A stretch of 64,000 bases of DNA from Pseudomonadales bacterium. GTDB taxonomy: Bacteria > Pseudomonadota > Gammaproteobacteria > Pseudomonadales > Azotimanducaceae. The notes beneath the pieces were generated by a model, which saw only the letters and a list, made by a program, of their open reading frames with translations, searched no databases and was not told where the DNA came from. The translations under genes and the position numbers were made by a program. Where the stretch lies: positions 1 to 64,000 of the forward strand of contig JACKNX010000003.1 of NCBI GenBank assembly GCA_024234635.1, in the 5' to 3' direction. Of this stretch, positions 33,938 to 42,316 are shown piece by piece (within the stretch, counting starts at the first letter, position 1; the number at the start of each line of letters is the position of its first letter).

Positions 33938-36327
33938 CGTTTGGCTCCTTGTTGTACGCGCCGTTCCACCTGTTGATTCACTTGATCCTGCAGACGCAGC
34001 GACTTCAGCAACGTCGGCAGATTCTCACCGATGTTCAGGTTGTAGTGAATGGGACGGCCCTTCTCGACCGCCGGGTTTCTACCTTTCAGGCGGATCGCCG
34101 CCTGCATATCGCCGCTCTCTGCGTAACTGATATCCGCTTCCAGCGACTCATAGTGGAAGTCCTCCAGTGCCTGCAGCGCGAAGTCCAGCCCGGGCTGGCT
34201 GACGCGCCGGGTAAGCGACGGATCGAGCTGAATCAGGCCGCCGCCATCGCTGCGCAGCGTGCCATTCGTGACTGTCGGGCTGTCATTGACAAGTGTTACG
34301 GGAAGGCTGGCATGCAGCCTGCCTTCCCCGTGCAGGTCCTCGCCTTCCAGCGCAAGCACCTGTCCCAGATCGATCCCCTGGAGACTGACGTTGAGCGTCG
34401 CGCCGCCATCGGCAAACGAATAGCGGAAGGGCGGAATGGAAAAGGTGCCGCCCAGCAGATCGCCTCCCGTTGCCCCCATCGACACGATGTCCTCGCTCAG
34501 CTTCACCGACGACTGCACGCTGGTCACTGCAACACCTACGTCCACGCTTTTCACCCTGAGTGCCGGCATCTCGACACGCCATGCATCAGCTGCCGGCGCA
34601 TGCACGCGATAGTCGCCCTCAAGGCCCTTGAATACATACTCGTCCCACACTGCGTCCATGCCAGTGAACGCACCCTGAACCACAAGCTCGGTACCTTCCG
34701 GCAACACCGTACCCGATACCACCGCATCGATGATACCCGCCACCACATCGTAGGCGGCTTTCTTCTCCAGGATCGGCGCCAGAAGCGGTTCGGTGACTTG
34801 CCAATGTACGCTACTCGAAAAGCGTATGTTGCCTGCCGTGGGCACCTGTAGCTGAAGCGGTATCGTGTGTCCGCGGTACCCGAGCCTGGCTGCCACCGCG
34901 GCTTCGCCTGCCTGCGAATTCACGTCAGCTTCCACGAACACGTCGCTGAACGCATAGACATCCGTGGCATCGCGCCAGCGCAACGTACCTGTCGAGCGGA
35001 AACTTGCGGTCAGCTCATTCCCTGGCGTCACGACCATCGCAAATGCCGGCGTCTTCCAGGTGGTCAAACTGTCCTCATCGGTCACCTCGGCGCTGAACTG
35101 CGTGGCTTCCACCTGCCAGGCTGGCGACTGCGCGGCATCATGCGTCACGCGCAGCGGCGCCGCCTGCAGTGCGGTGGTGCCGTCGACCATCAGACTGGCA
35201 GGGCCCGACACGTCAATCGAAAGATTGTCTTCCAGGGCGGTCCAGTCACCATTCGCGGCAAATTCGAACGAGCCGCGTCCTGTGATGCCAGGCCGCCCGA
35301 AATAACCGGCGATCAGCGCAACACTCGATTCGGGGCATGCGACCGTACCGCGCACGGCAAGGCGTGTATCCTGACCTGTCGCCGTCGCATCCAGCCGGAA
35401 GCCGTCACTTTCCGGCGCGTGCACCGCGAGGGTCACCCTGTCATCGGCACCATCGACGCCCGCGGCGAACGTGATATCGGCCGACAGCGTCACCGGCCCA
35501 ATCCGCCGGGCCTCCGTCGCCAGGACCAGCGTCAGCCGGGAATGCAGCTCGGCACCCAGCAGCGACATCGCCGGATCGAGTTGCACGGTCCCCGCACCTG
35601 TCACGGATCCAGCGGGAACCGGCCACTCCAGCACGCCGGCAAGCAGCGCCAGCTCCGGGTCTTTCAGCTCATAGTCATACTGAATGGTCAGCCCTAGTGC
35701 ATCGGCCTGACCGCGTGCCCGCAGGGCAGGTACATCGGTTTCCATACGCGTGAGTACATCAGCGGCAAACGATCCCGCCGGATCCAGCGAGGCACTCACC
35801 CGCAGCGGTACCGCCAGAGGGCTTTCCACCGAGGCAAGCGACAGTGACATGGTTTTGTCCGCAAACGCCGCATGGCCGCGCAGCAGCAGCGACTGCGCCG
35901 GCACACGCACCGCGAGGTCATCGATGCGCAGGCTGCCAACGGGCAGCGTGTCCAGTTGCGCCGCGACATCGGCCAGCCCAAGGCCCGCAGCATCCGCCTC
36001 CGCAGGCACTGACCGCTTCTCGATCCACACACGGGCGGCAGCGACCGCATCGACCTGACCCCGACGCAGCTCACCCGCGCGCCACGCGATCTCGATATCG
36101 TCGCCCGTGAGAAGAAACGACGGCGCTTCAGCGGCCAGGCGGGAAATGCGCCAGCCGGAGAGCGTTGGCCGATCAGCCTCCAGTTCGAGCCGTTCCAGAC
36201 CCGCCCGCTCGCTGATCTGCTGGCCGATAACGGGCAACAGCAACGGCCAGGCCAGCCAGGCCAGGCCAGGGACCGTCAATGGCACGGCAAGCAGGATCGC
36301 CAGCGTGATCAGCGCGCGCCTACGCAA
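33934..36327 (-). CDS. ydbH: YdbH family AsmA-like intermembrane phospholipid transport protein
   Basis: 797 residues. The N-terminus is a membrane anchor (LITLAILLAVPLTVPGLAWLA) and the rest is long repetitive beta-groove sequence typical of AsmA-like proteins, with the YdbH C-terminal region LEDFHYESLEADISYAESGD. In E. coli YdbH, TamB and YhdP share the task of moving phospholipids to the outer membrane. It overlaps the patatin gene by eight bases on its 5' side and ynbE by four bases on its 3' side, so all are one translationally coupled operon. Confidence 0.92.
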   Translation of the reverse strand: MRRRALITLAILLAVPLTVPGLAWLAWPLLLPVIGQQISERAGLERLELEADRPTLSGWRISRLAAEAPSFLLTGDDIEIAWRAGELRRGQVDAVAAARVWIEKRSVPAEADAAGLGLADVAAQLDTLPVGSLRIDDLAVRVPAQSLLLRGHAAFADKTMSLSLASVESPLAVPLRVSASLDPAGSFAADVLTRMETDVPALRARGQADALGLTIQYDYELKDPELALLAGVLEWPVPAGSVTGAGTVQLDPAMSLLGAELHSRLTLVLATEARRIGPVTLSADITFAAGVDGADDRVTLAVHAPESDGFRLDATATGQDTRLAVRGTVACPESSVALIAGYFGRPGITGRGSFEFAANGDWTALEDNLSIDVSGPASLMVDGTTALQAAPLRVTHDAAQSPAWQVEATQFSAEVTDEDSLTTWKTPAFAMVVTPGNELTASFRSTGTLRWRDATDVYAFSDVFVEADVNSQAGEAAVAARLGYRGHTIPLQLQVPTAGNIRFSSSVHWQVTEPLLAPILEKKAAYDVVAGIIDAVVSGTVLPEGTELVVQGAFTGMDAVWDEYVFKGLEGDYRVHAPAADAWRVEMPALRVKSVDVGVAVTSVQSSVKLSEDIVSMGATGGDLLGGTFSIPPFRYSFADGGATLNVSLQGIDLGQVLALEGEDLHGEGRLHASLPVTLVNDSPTVTNGTLRSDGGGLIQLDPSLTRRVSQPGLDFALQALEDFHYESLEADISYAESGDMQAAIRLKGRNPAVEKGRPIHYNLNIGENLPTLLKSLRLQDQVNQQVERRVQQGAKR

Positions 36328-37429
36328 AGAAATCCTGCACGGCCGGGCGCAGTTTCAGGCCATCCCGATAGCCAAGATCGATCAGCGCCTGCGCAAACCG
36401 CCCTTCGAACAACAGGTAACTGGGCATGCGCCACTCGTGCCCCCAGCCACCAACCGTACGCAGGAACAGTCGTGCCCCGCGCGGCATCATCACGGAGTGG
36501 CTGGCGGCGACAACCCGCAGGTCCTCCGACGGCCGGATCACCATCACGCGGATGGCACGCTTGCGCAGCTTGCGTCGACGCCAGAACGGAATGCTGTCGA
36601 TGAGTTGATTGGTTTCCTCCATGCGCTCGATATCCGTATTCAGATTCTCCGAGAACAGGGAATCGAGCGTGTAGCCGGCAATTTCCGCAATACCGGGGCG
36701 CTCCACGTCGTGCGCGGTCTGCGACTCATTGCGCACACCGATGACAAGGATGCGATCGGCGCCCATCTTGATGACCGGCGACAACGGCTGGGTCATGCGC
36801 AGACTACCGTCCACGAAGTACTCCTCACCAACTTTTTCCGCCGGAAACAGGAGGGGGAGCGCGGAGGAAGCCATGAGGTGTTCCACCCGAATCTCCGTGG
36901 CAACGCTGTGCCGGCGTCGCGTATGCCAGGCGACCAGTTCCGGGCGTGCCTGGAAAAACGTGGTCGCCTCCCCCGTGGAATAGTTGGACGCTGTCACCGC
37001 CAGACCGTCGAGCCTGCCGTTGTCGAGTTGACGCGCCAGCGCCCCCGGGGGTTCGGAGGCACGGTTCAAGAGTTCACGCAACGGCGCGTTGTTCAGCAGC
37101 GATACCGGTTTGGCTGAACGGGAGAGGAAGCCCTGCAGCGCACTGTATTCCATGGTGAACACGTCACCGGACGCCATACCCGTCCACAGTCGCTCCAGCT
37201 TCTCCACACCACCGGCGAAGTCGTCCGCCTTCTCGGCGATGGTGCGGGCATTGATGGCGCCGGCACTGACGCCGGCGATAGTACGAAACGGGACGCACTG
37301 ACCGTCCACCAGGCTCGCCAGCGCCTTGAGCACACCGACCTGGTAGGCCGCACGCGCGCCTCCCCCCGGCAGCACCAGGCCCGGCGTGCCGCCGTAGCGC
37401 ATGGAAATGGTACCCGCCCGGTCAGGCAA
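36320..37429 (-). CDS. patatin-like phospholipase
   Basis: 369 residues. The patatin catalytic set is complete: oxyanion loop VLPGGGARAAYQVGVLKAL, nucleophile S55 in GVSAG and catalytic D207 in DGSLR. It belongs to the bacterial NTE/RssA-like lineage, which hydrolyses phospholipids or lysophospholipids. There is no signal peptide, so the enzyme acts in the cytoplasm or at the inner leaflet. It overlaps the upstream LLM gene by eight bases and ydbH by eight bases. The coupling of a phospholipase to a phospholipid transport bridge suggests it supplies or trims lipids for export, or removes lipids when transport fails; both are inference. Confidence 0.93.
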   Translation of the reverse strand: MPDRAGTISMRYGGTPGLVLPGGGARAAYQVGVLKALASLVDGQCVPFRTIAGVSAGAINARTIAEKADDFAGGVEKLERLWTGMASGDVFTMEYSALQGFLSRSAKPVSLLNNAPLRELLNRASEPPGALARQLDNGRLDGLAVTASNYSTGEATTFFQARPELVAWHTRRRHSVATEIRVEHLMASSALPLLFPAEKVGEEYFVDGSLRMTQPLSPVIKMGADRILVIGVRNESQTAHDVERPGIAEIAGYTLDSLFSENLNTDIERMEETNQLIDSIPFWRRRKLRKRAIRVMVIRPSEDLRVVAASHSVMMPRGARLFLRTVGGWGHEWRMPSYLLFEGRFAQALIDLGYRDGLKLRPAVQDFFA

Positions 37430-38327
37430 GCTGCTTCCTCACCTCGCCGAGACGGGCGATGGTTTCCAGGGCAATCGCCTGGTCCTGGCTGATGTTACGC
37501 ACGATGACATCCGAGTAGCCGAGGTCCGCGAGCTGACCGAAGCATTCCACGACCTCCTCCACCGAACCGATGGTGAGCGCGTTTTCGTCAAAACCCCGAT
37601 AGCCCTTGCCGACTTCCGGCGCAACCGCCGCCCTGGCAGCCTGACTGGTGCCGGCTACACAGACATCCCGGCGAATGGCGGCGGTCCGGTGCCCGCCGCC
37701 GTGCTCGGCGCAGGCCTGACGGTAAATATTCAGTGCGTCCCGCGCCTGCCCGAAGGTCAACGAGGGTGACGCCAGCCAGCCGTCGCCAAGCCGCGCCGTA
37801 CGATTGATGGCGGCGGTTGCCTGCGCGCCGATCCACACTTCCACCGGCTCAGCGGGCACCGGACTGATACGGGCGTCGCGAACGGCCCAGTAGCGCTCCG
37901 CATCCACGGTTTCGCCACGCCACAGCGCGCGCATGATGCGCAGGCTCTCCTCGAACATGCCTACGCGCCAGTTGAAGTCCACACCCAGACCGGCACTCTG
38001 CGCTTCGTCGCCGCCCAGACCACATTGCATGATGAACCTGCCGGGCATGATCGCCGCGAGCGTGCCAATCTGTTCCGCCAGCAGTACCGGGTTCCACAAC
38101 GGCAGCAGGAACAGCGCACCGGCCGGCCCTTCACCCCACTCCGCCAGCATGCGCCCCAGGATCGGCACGTTCTGAAAATACGGGCCAGGCGTGACGTGGT
38201 GATCACCGACGAACAGGCTGTCGAGCCCCGCAGCGCGGGCCGCCGCGGCACGCTGGACCATGAAACGGGCGCCTTCGCGGGGATCGCGGACGCGGTAGTT
38301 GGAGCACACTGAAATGCCGATGCGCAT
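37422..38327 (-). CDS. LLM-class flavin-dependent oxidoreductase (luciferase-like)
   Basis: 301 residues from the ATG at 38327; the open frame runs up to 38954 but that part lies antisense to the AtoE-like gene and is low-complexity. The bacterial luciferase-like TIM barrel is evident from GLDSLFVGDHHVTPGPYF, IMPGRFIMQCGLGGDEAQS and RTARLGDGWLASPS. Members use FMN or F420; in proteobacteria FMN is more likely. Function within a lipid-transport operon is unexplained. It is the first gene of the five-gene operon, divergent from the AtoE-like carrier over 117 bases. Confidence 0.9.
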   Translation of the reverse strand: MRIGISVCSNYRVRDPREGARFMVQRAAAARAAGLDSLFVGDHHVTPGPYFQNVPILGRMLAEWGEGPAGALFLLPLWNPVLLAEQIGTLAAIMPGRFIMQCGLGGDEAQSAGLGVDFNWRVGMFEESLRIMRALWRGETVDAERYWAVRDARISPVPAEPVEVWIGAQATAAINRTARLGDGWLASPSLTFGQARDALNIYRQACAEHGGGHRTAAIRRDVCVAGTSQAARAAVAPEVGKGYRGFDENALTIGSVEEVVECFGQLADLGYSDVIVRNISQDQAIALETIARLGEVRKQLA

Positions 38328-38444
38328 GCGAAGCCCGGAAGTCCGAAAACAGGTAAGGTACCCCAACACTCCGCCGGGCGGAACGCAACTTGCCGTTAGC
38401 GCCGTACGGAATCCGAAAATCGTGGGAAACAACCTGGACCCGAC

Positions 38445-39794
38445 ATGAGTGCCTTCGTCGACACCGTCATCCGCGCCTTCGACCGCTACCTGCCGGAACC
38501 GTTCACCTTCGGGCTCCTGATGACCCTCATCGCCATGCTGCTCACCCTTGGCACGACACCCTCCGGCCCCGTGGAAGTGCTTGTTGCGTGGGGGGATGGA
38601 TTGTCCTCGCTGCTGCCGTTCATCACCCAGGTATGCCTGACCATCCTGTTCGCCTACACGCTGGCCCATCTCGGCCCCGTGGCACGCCCGCTGGCACGGC
38701 TGGCCTCGCTGCCGTCTTCCGCGCGCGGCGCCTATGTGTTCTGCACCTTCTTCACGGGCATCGTGTGCCTGATTGCGTGGCCGCTGGGCACCATACTGGG
38801 CGGGCTGATGGCGCGGCAGGTGGCGCTGAGCTGCAACGACCGCGGCATCACGGTGCACTATCCGCTGCTGGCCGGCGCCGCCTTCAGCGGTTTTGTCGTG
38901 TGGCACATGGGCTATACGGGTTCGGCGCCGCTGCTCGTCGCGACCGAGGGTCACCCCATGATGGCACTCACGGGCGGCATCATCGACGTGTCACGCACGA
39001 TCTTCACACCGCTGAATCTGCTCACCATCGTCGTCACGCTCGCGCTGGTGGCGCTGGCCGCCACGCGCCTGGAGCCAGTCGAGCCCGAACCGGCAAACAG
39101 CGAAACGGCCGGGGCCGGCGCTGAACTCGACAGCATCGTGCACGGCGAGACCGCGCGCGCCGGTCTCGCCGGCGCACTCGAAAATGCCCGCTGGCCGACG
39201 CTGGTGACCGGTTTGTGCCTGGTGGCTTACGTCGGCTGGTGGTTCGCCACGCGCGGGCTGGATCTCAATCTCAATATCGTCAACTGGACGTTCCTCGCCG
39301 CCTGCCTGCTGCTGTGCCGCTCGGCGAAGGACCTGGCGGACGTGATGATGGCGGGGGGCCGCGCCATCGTACCAACACTCATCCAGTACCCGATCTACGC
39401 GGGAGTCATGGGCATCATGCTCAACACGGGGTTCATCGCCCAGGTGGCGGGCGTGTTCGCCACCATTGGCAGCGCACAGACGTTGCCGCTCATCGCCTTT
39501 CTTTCAGGTGGCGTGATCAATCTGTTCATCCCGTCGGGCGGTGCGCAGTGGGCGGTGCAGGGCCCGGCATTCCTGGAAGCCGCGAAGCAGCTCGGCACGG
39601 CGCCGGAACTCATCGTGATGGGCGTCGCCTACGGCGATCAGTGGACCAACCTCATCCACCCGTTCGTGGTGATTCCGCTACTCATCATGACGGGTCTGCG
39701 CGCCAACCAGGTGCTGTCGTATTCGTTTGTGCTGTTCCTGGTGGCGGGCGTGCCGCTGGCAGCAAGCCTGCTGATTGCCGGTTTCATGCAATAG
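38445..39794 (+). CDS. AtoE-like short-chain fatty acid transporter
   Basis: 449 residues with about twelve hydrophobic segments. AFDRYLPEPFTFGLLMTLIA at the N-terminus and FIPSGGAQWAVQGPAFLEAA, GDQWTNLIHPF and LNTGFIAQV further on are hallmarks of the short-chain fatty acid transporter family (AtoE, PF02667). It probably takes up acetoacetate, butyrate or similar acids by proton symport. No acetoacetyl-CoA transferase gene is adjacent. The gene is monocistronic and faces the dUTPase gene. Confidence 0.93.
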   Translation: MSAFVDTVIRAFDRYLPEPFTFGLLMTLIAMLLTLGTTPSGPVEVLVAWGDGLSSLLPFITQVCLTILFAYTLAHLGPVARPLARLASLPSSARGAYVFCTFFTGIVCLIAWPLGTILGGLMARQVALSCNDRGITVHYPLLAGAAFSGFVVWHMGYTGSAPLLVATEGHPMMALTGGIIDVSRTIFTPLNLLTIVVTLALVALAATRLEPVEPEPANSETAGAGAELDSIVHGETARAGLAGALENARWPTLVTGLCLVAYVGWWFATRGLDLNLNIVNWTFLAACLLLCRSAKDLADVMMAGGRAIVPTLIQYPIYAGVMGIMLNTGFIAQVAGVFATIGSAQTLPLIAFLSGGVINLFIPSGGAQWAVQGPAFLEAAKQLGTAPELIVMGVAYGDQWTNLIHPFVVIPLLIMTGLRANQVLSYSFVLFLVAGVPLAASLLIAGFMQ

Positions 39795-39823
39795 CGGATT
39801 GACGGTGTTGGCGGTCCAATCCG
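39795..39823. terminator. inverted repeat between convergent AtoE-like and dUTPase genes
   Basis: CGGATTG and CAATCCG pair perfectly over seven bases around a 15-base loop, starting directly after the AtoE-like stop. A moderate bidirectional terminator candidate. Confidence 0.4.
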
Positions 39824-39844
39824 GACGGCAGATCAGAGTTGTCG

Positions 39845-40483
39845 TTACAGCGCCGACGCATACCGTTGCGCCAGGCCGGCATAGAGTTTCTCCGGCGCCT
39901 CGTCGGAGCCCACATCCAGTTCAGCCAGCAATTCGATGAGATGTTCGTTGTCTTCCCGGCCATGCCAGGATTTTCGGTACGTACCCTGCTTGTAGCCGTG
40001 GTCCTGCCGGAAATGGTTGAGCACGTTCTTGCCCACGTAGAGTCGGTAGAGCTCGTCATAGTCCATGGGCAGCGCGGCCATGCAGGCCGCAAAGTCCGCT
40101 ACCGGAAAGTCTTTCGACGCCAGGGTATTGACAGCCAGGCGCTCCACCGCGTCCCGGAACGCCTCGCCACCCTGGTCCTGCGCGGCTTTAACAAGCTGAT
40201 CAACAACGTTGTCATCCAGCCGCCCGCCACGCAGCAGTTCGCTGAGACCGAAGTGCCAGATGTCCACCAGTTCCAGCTTCACCTGATCGAGATCCGGCTG
40301 CTGGTGCTTCCACCATTTCCAGCCGTAGTGATCCAGCAATTCCGCGCACTCCACCCACACCGCGCGATAGTAGGCGTACCCCTGCGTGCGCCAGTCAGGG
40401 TGCACCTGGCGGTTGTGGTCTTCCTGCATGCGCGCCATGGTGGCGAGCATGGTGTGTTGTCGTTTGTCACTCTGCGTGGCCAT
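39845..40483 (-). CDS. dimeric (all-alpha NTP-PPase) dUTP diphosphatase
   Basis: 212 residues from the ATG at 40483; in-frame codons upstream run into the TfoX-C gene. The MazG-superfamily metal site appears as AVWVECAELLDHYGWKWWK and KLELVDIWHFGLSE, the E-x2-E and E/D-x3-D pairs that bind Mg2+. YVGKNVLNHFRQDHGYKQGTY is the C-terminal signature of the dUTPase_2 family (PF08761). It converts dUTP to dUMP and keeps uracil out of DNA. It lies 52 bases downstream of the TfoX-C gene on the same strand. Confidence 0.93.
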   Translation of the reverse strand: MATQSDKRQHTMLATMARMQEDHNRQVHPDWRTQGYAYYRAVWVECAELLDHYGWKWWKHQQPDLDQVKLELVDIWHFGLSELLRGGRLDDNVVDQLVKAAQDQGGEAFRDAVERLAVNTLASKDFPVADFAACMAALPMDYDELYRLYVGKNVLNHFRQDHGYKQGTYRKSWHGREDNEHLIELLAELDVGSDEAPEKLYAGLAQRYASAL

Positions 40484-40535
40484 GAATGTTCTCTCTCTTC
40501 TCACGGATAGCAACGGGTCGTATTGCCGGCCGGGC

Positions 40536-40817
40536 TCAACGGCCTTCGAGCGCCGCGATGATTGCGCCTGCCTCGGCTCGCAGCGCAGCCTTCCTCTCCG
40601 GCTCCAGCAATCGCCAGTCGAGATGGCGCAACGCGCATTCCAGCGCATAGATCCAGTTGACGGTGATGCGTTTTCCGAACTGCGCCCGCAGCAACGCAAA
40701 CGCCCCCCCGACACCGGCTTCCCTCAGCGCCACTTCGTCCCGGATTCCTACATCCGCCAGCGCCGCGGCCGACGCCGGACCCAGACTTGGCAGTTGCGCG
40801 AGGGGTGACTCAGCCAT
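40536..40817 (-). CDS. TfoX/Sxy C-terminal-domain protein
   Basis: 93 residues. LPSLGPASAAALADVGIRD, LREAGVGGAFALLRAQF and VNWIYALECALRHLDWR match the TfoX C-terminal domain (PF04994), a helix-hairpin-helix-like fold. Full TfoX/Sxy proteins regulate natural competence with CRP; stand-alone C-terminal domains are widespread and of unknown function. It precedes the dUTPase gene and may be co-transcribed with it. Confidence 0.9.
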   Translation of the reverse strand: MAESPLAQLPSLGPASAAALADVGIRDEVALREAGVGGAFALLRAQFGKRITVNWIYALECALRHLDWRLLEPERKAALRAEAGAIIAALEGR

Positions 40818-41170
40818 AGGTCCTCAGCGTCAGGTACGCGCCCGGCAGCGCCCGGTCCCACACCCGGGGTGTGCGGTGCTGATAATCGCCATACCGGCCG
40901 TCCCGGACAGTACGCCGCGAACCGGATCCAGCGGCGGATGGTCCAGAGTATGCCGCGTCGGGCTGGCGACCCGGTTGCAGAACCGTCCAAACGGCCGGGG
41001 CGGGGAGGATCGGACCCTCAAACCTTGCTACCCGAATGCCCCCAACCACGACCTGCGCCTCCCCGAATCCCGATGTACCACCATGACAGAACCGTCCTGT
41101 CGAGACGCCCGGACGAACCGATGGCCTGTCCGACCTTCACCTGTGCCATAGTGAAAGATCCAGCGAAAAG
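40818..41170. other. intergenic region with a long inverted repeat
   Basis: 353 bases without a supported gene. CGGGGAGG (41001..41008) is the exact complement of CCTCCCCG (41058..41065), enclosing 49 bases, and CGGTT-GCAG-AACCG lies at 40972..40985. The segment resembles the antisense 3' half of a tRNA in composition but no complete cloverleaf or T-loop consensus could be drawn, so no RNA gene is called. Confidence 0.4.
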
Positions 41171-41552
41171 GTGAAAGCCGTGGCCGCAATCGAGCGCGTC
41201 GACCTCAGTCGAACCCTCATCGACATTCACCGCAATCTTACGGTCTCGACACGCGCAGCACGCCCGGGCCCGCCAGAACGCATAGACGGCCCTCACCGTG
41301 GGCCTGTTCACCATGGACCAGCCGCCACCGCACGATGGCGAGCGACATCCCGACGGCGATGAAATCCTCATCGTGCTGGCCGGCACCCTGCGCATTTGCT
41401 GTGACAGCGAGCAGCATCCGGTGCCTGTCCGCGCCGGCGAAGCCTGCATCGTGCGCTCGGGAGAATGGCACAAACTGGAAGCGGACGAACCCTGCACGGT
41501 CATTCACATCACGCCCGGCCCAGATGGCGAGGCCCGTTTTCGAAGCGCCTGA
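41171..41552 (+). pseudogene. cupin-domain protein, apparently frameshifted
   Basis: A GTG at 41171 opens a frame reading AAIERVDLSRTLIDIHRN, the usual N-terminus of small cupins, but the cupin core (RHPDGDEILIVLAGTLRI, then VRAGEACIVRSGEWHKLEA with metal-ligand His/Glu residues) continues in another frame from about 41286. A TAG at 41283..41285 separates the halves in the core frame. The core could start by itself at GTG 41298 as an 84-residue protein, but there is no ribosome-binding site there. A single-base indel between about 41240 and 41298, or a sequencing error, would explain it. Confidence 0.55.
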
Positions 41553-41675
41553 TGACGCCTGGCACGACGGCGCACGGACAGTTCCCAGCCGAGGCGCCAA
41601 GAAGACCGGCCGGAGGACACCATCCACAAAGAGTGTTGGGCTATCCTAGCGGCATTCCGACAACGACAGACTGCG

Positions 41676-41948
41676 ATGGACCTGAAACTCTTTTTCACCG
41701 TTGTCTCCACGGTCTTCCTGGCCGAACTGGGTGATAAAACACAACTCGCCACAATGCTCTTCGCGGCGAAAGATGACACCAGCCGGCTGACGGTATTTCT
41801 GGCCGCCTCCACCGCGCTGATCGCCGCAAGCGCGCTGGGCGTGCTCGCCGGCGCCGCCGTGTCGAACGCCATCGATCCTGCCTGGCTCACCCGAATCGCC
41901 GGGATTGGCTTCATCGCCATCGGCATGTGGACACTCTGGCAGGCCTGA
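41676..41948 (+). CDS. half-size TMEM165/GDT1 (UPF0016) family transporter
   Basis: 90 residues with three membrane helices. The family motif E-x-G-D-K-T is present in VFLAELGDKTQLATMLFAA. Members export Mn2+ or exchange Ca2+/H+; most have two such motifs in a six-helix protein, but many proteobacteria encode single-motif halves that must dimerise. Only one copy is seen here, so it would act as a homodimer or pair with a half encoded elsewhere. The Mn2+ role (as in MneA/Mnx proteins) is inferred from the family. Confidence 0.88.
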   Translation: MDLKLFFTVVSTVFLAELGDKTQLATMLFAAKDDTSRLTVFLAASTALIAASALGVLAGAAVSNAIDPAWLTRIAGIGFIAIGMWTLWQA

Positions 41949-41995
41949 CGACGCATCGCGGCGATTCAAGCGCCAATCCCTCGGGCAGACAACCA

Positions 41996-42211
41996 ATGCC
42001 AATACGCAGTCTGGTCGAATTCAATGTAATGCCCGGGCACGAGCAGGCTTTCGAAACGCTGCACAAAGGTTTCCCAATGCTGACGAAGGCGATCGCCAAT
42101 CCCGGCTTTCTGGCCGCGGGCTGTCACGATACGCTGCGGCAGTTCGGTGCGTTGGTGATCGAGCGACCGGTTGGCCGGTCGATCGAGCTGGTACGGCGCG
42201 TACCTGATTGA
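41996..42211 (+). CDS. short ABM-like (dimeric alpha/beta-barrel) protein, probably truncated
   Basis: 71 residues from the ATG at 41996. SLVEFNVMPGHEQAFETLHK followed by AIANPGFLAAGCHDTL resembles the first two-thirds of an antibiotic-biosynthesis-monooxygenase domain. The normal last strand and helix are replaced by an Arg-rich tail ending RRVPD, and a run of nine A lies 22 bases after the stop (42233..42241). It is likely a decayed or 3'-truncated gene. Function unknown. Confidence 0.45.
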   Translation: MPIRSLVEFNVMPGHEQAFETLHKGFPMLTKAIANPGFLAAGCHDTLRQFGALVIERPVGRSIELVRRVPD

Positions 42212-42316
42212 ACAGCCTGCCGACCAGGTACCAAAAAAAAAGATCGGGGACGACGGACAACCTTGCCGCAAGTCATCGACCCGTTGTTCTGCTGATCACC
42301 TTGTCAGGAGAGAGGA

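Noticed and set aside
38328..38954. 209-residue N-terminal extension of the LLM oxidoreductase
   Set aside because: Low-complexity sequence antisense to the AtoE-like carrier; the enzyme begins at the ATG at 38327.
40961..41080. tRNA-like segment
   Set aside because: Composition recalls the antisense of a tRNA 3' half, but there is no GTTCGA-type T-loop and no complete set of arms.
42233..42260. A9 tract followed by a GATCGGGGAC sequence, as at the edge of some mobile elements
   Set aside because: No terminal inverted repeats, target duplication or transposase sequence nearby.
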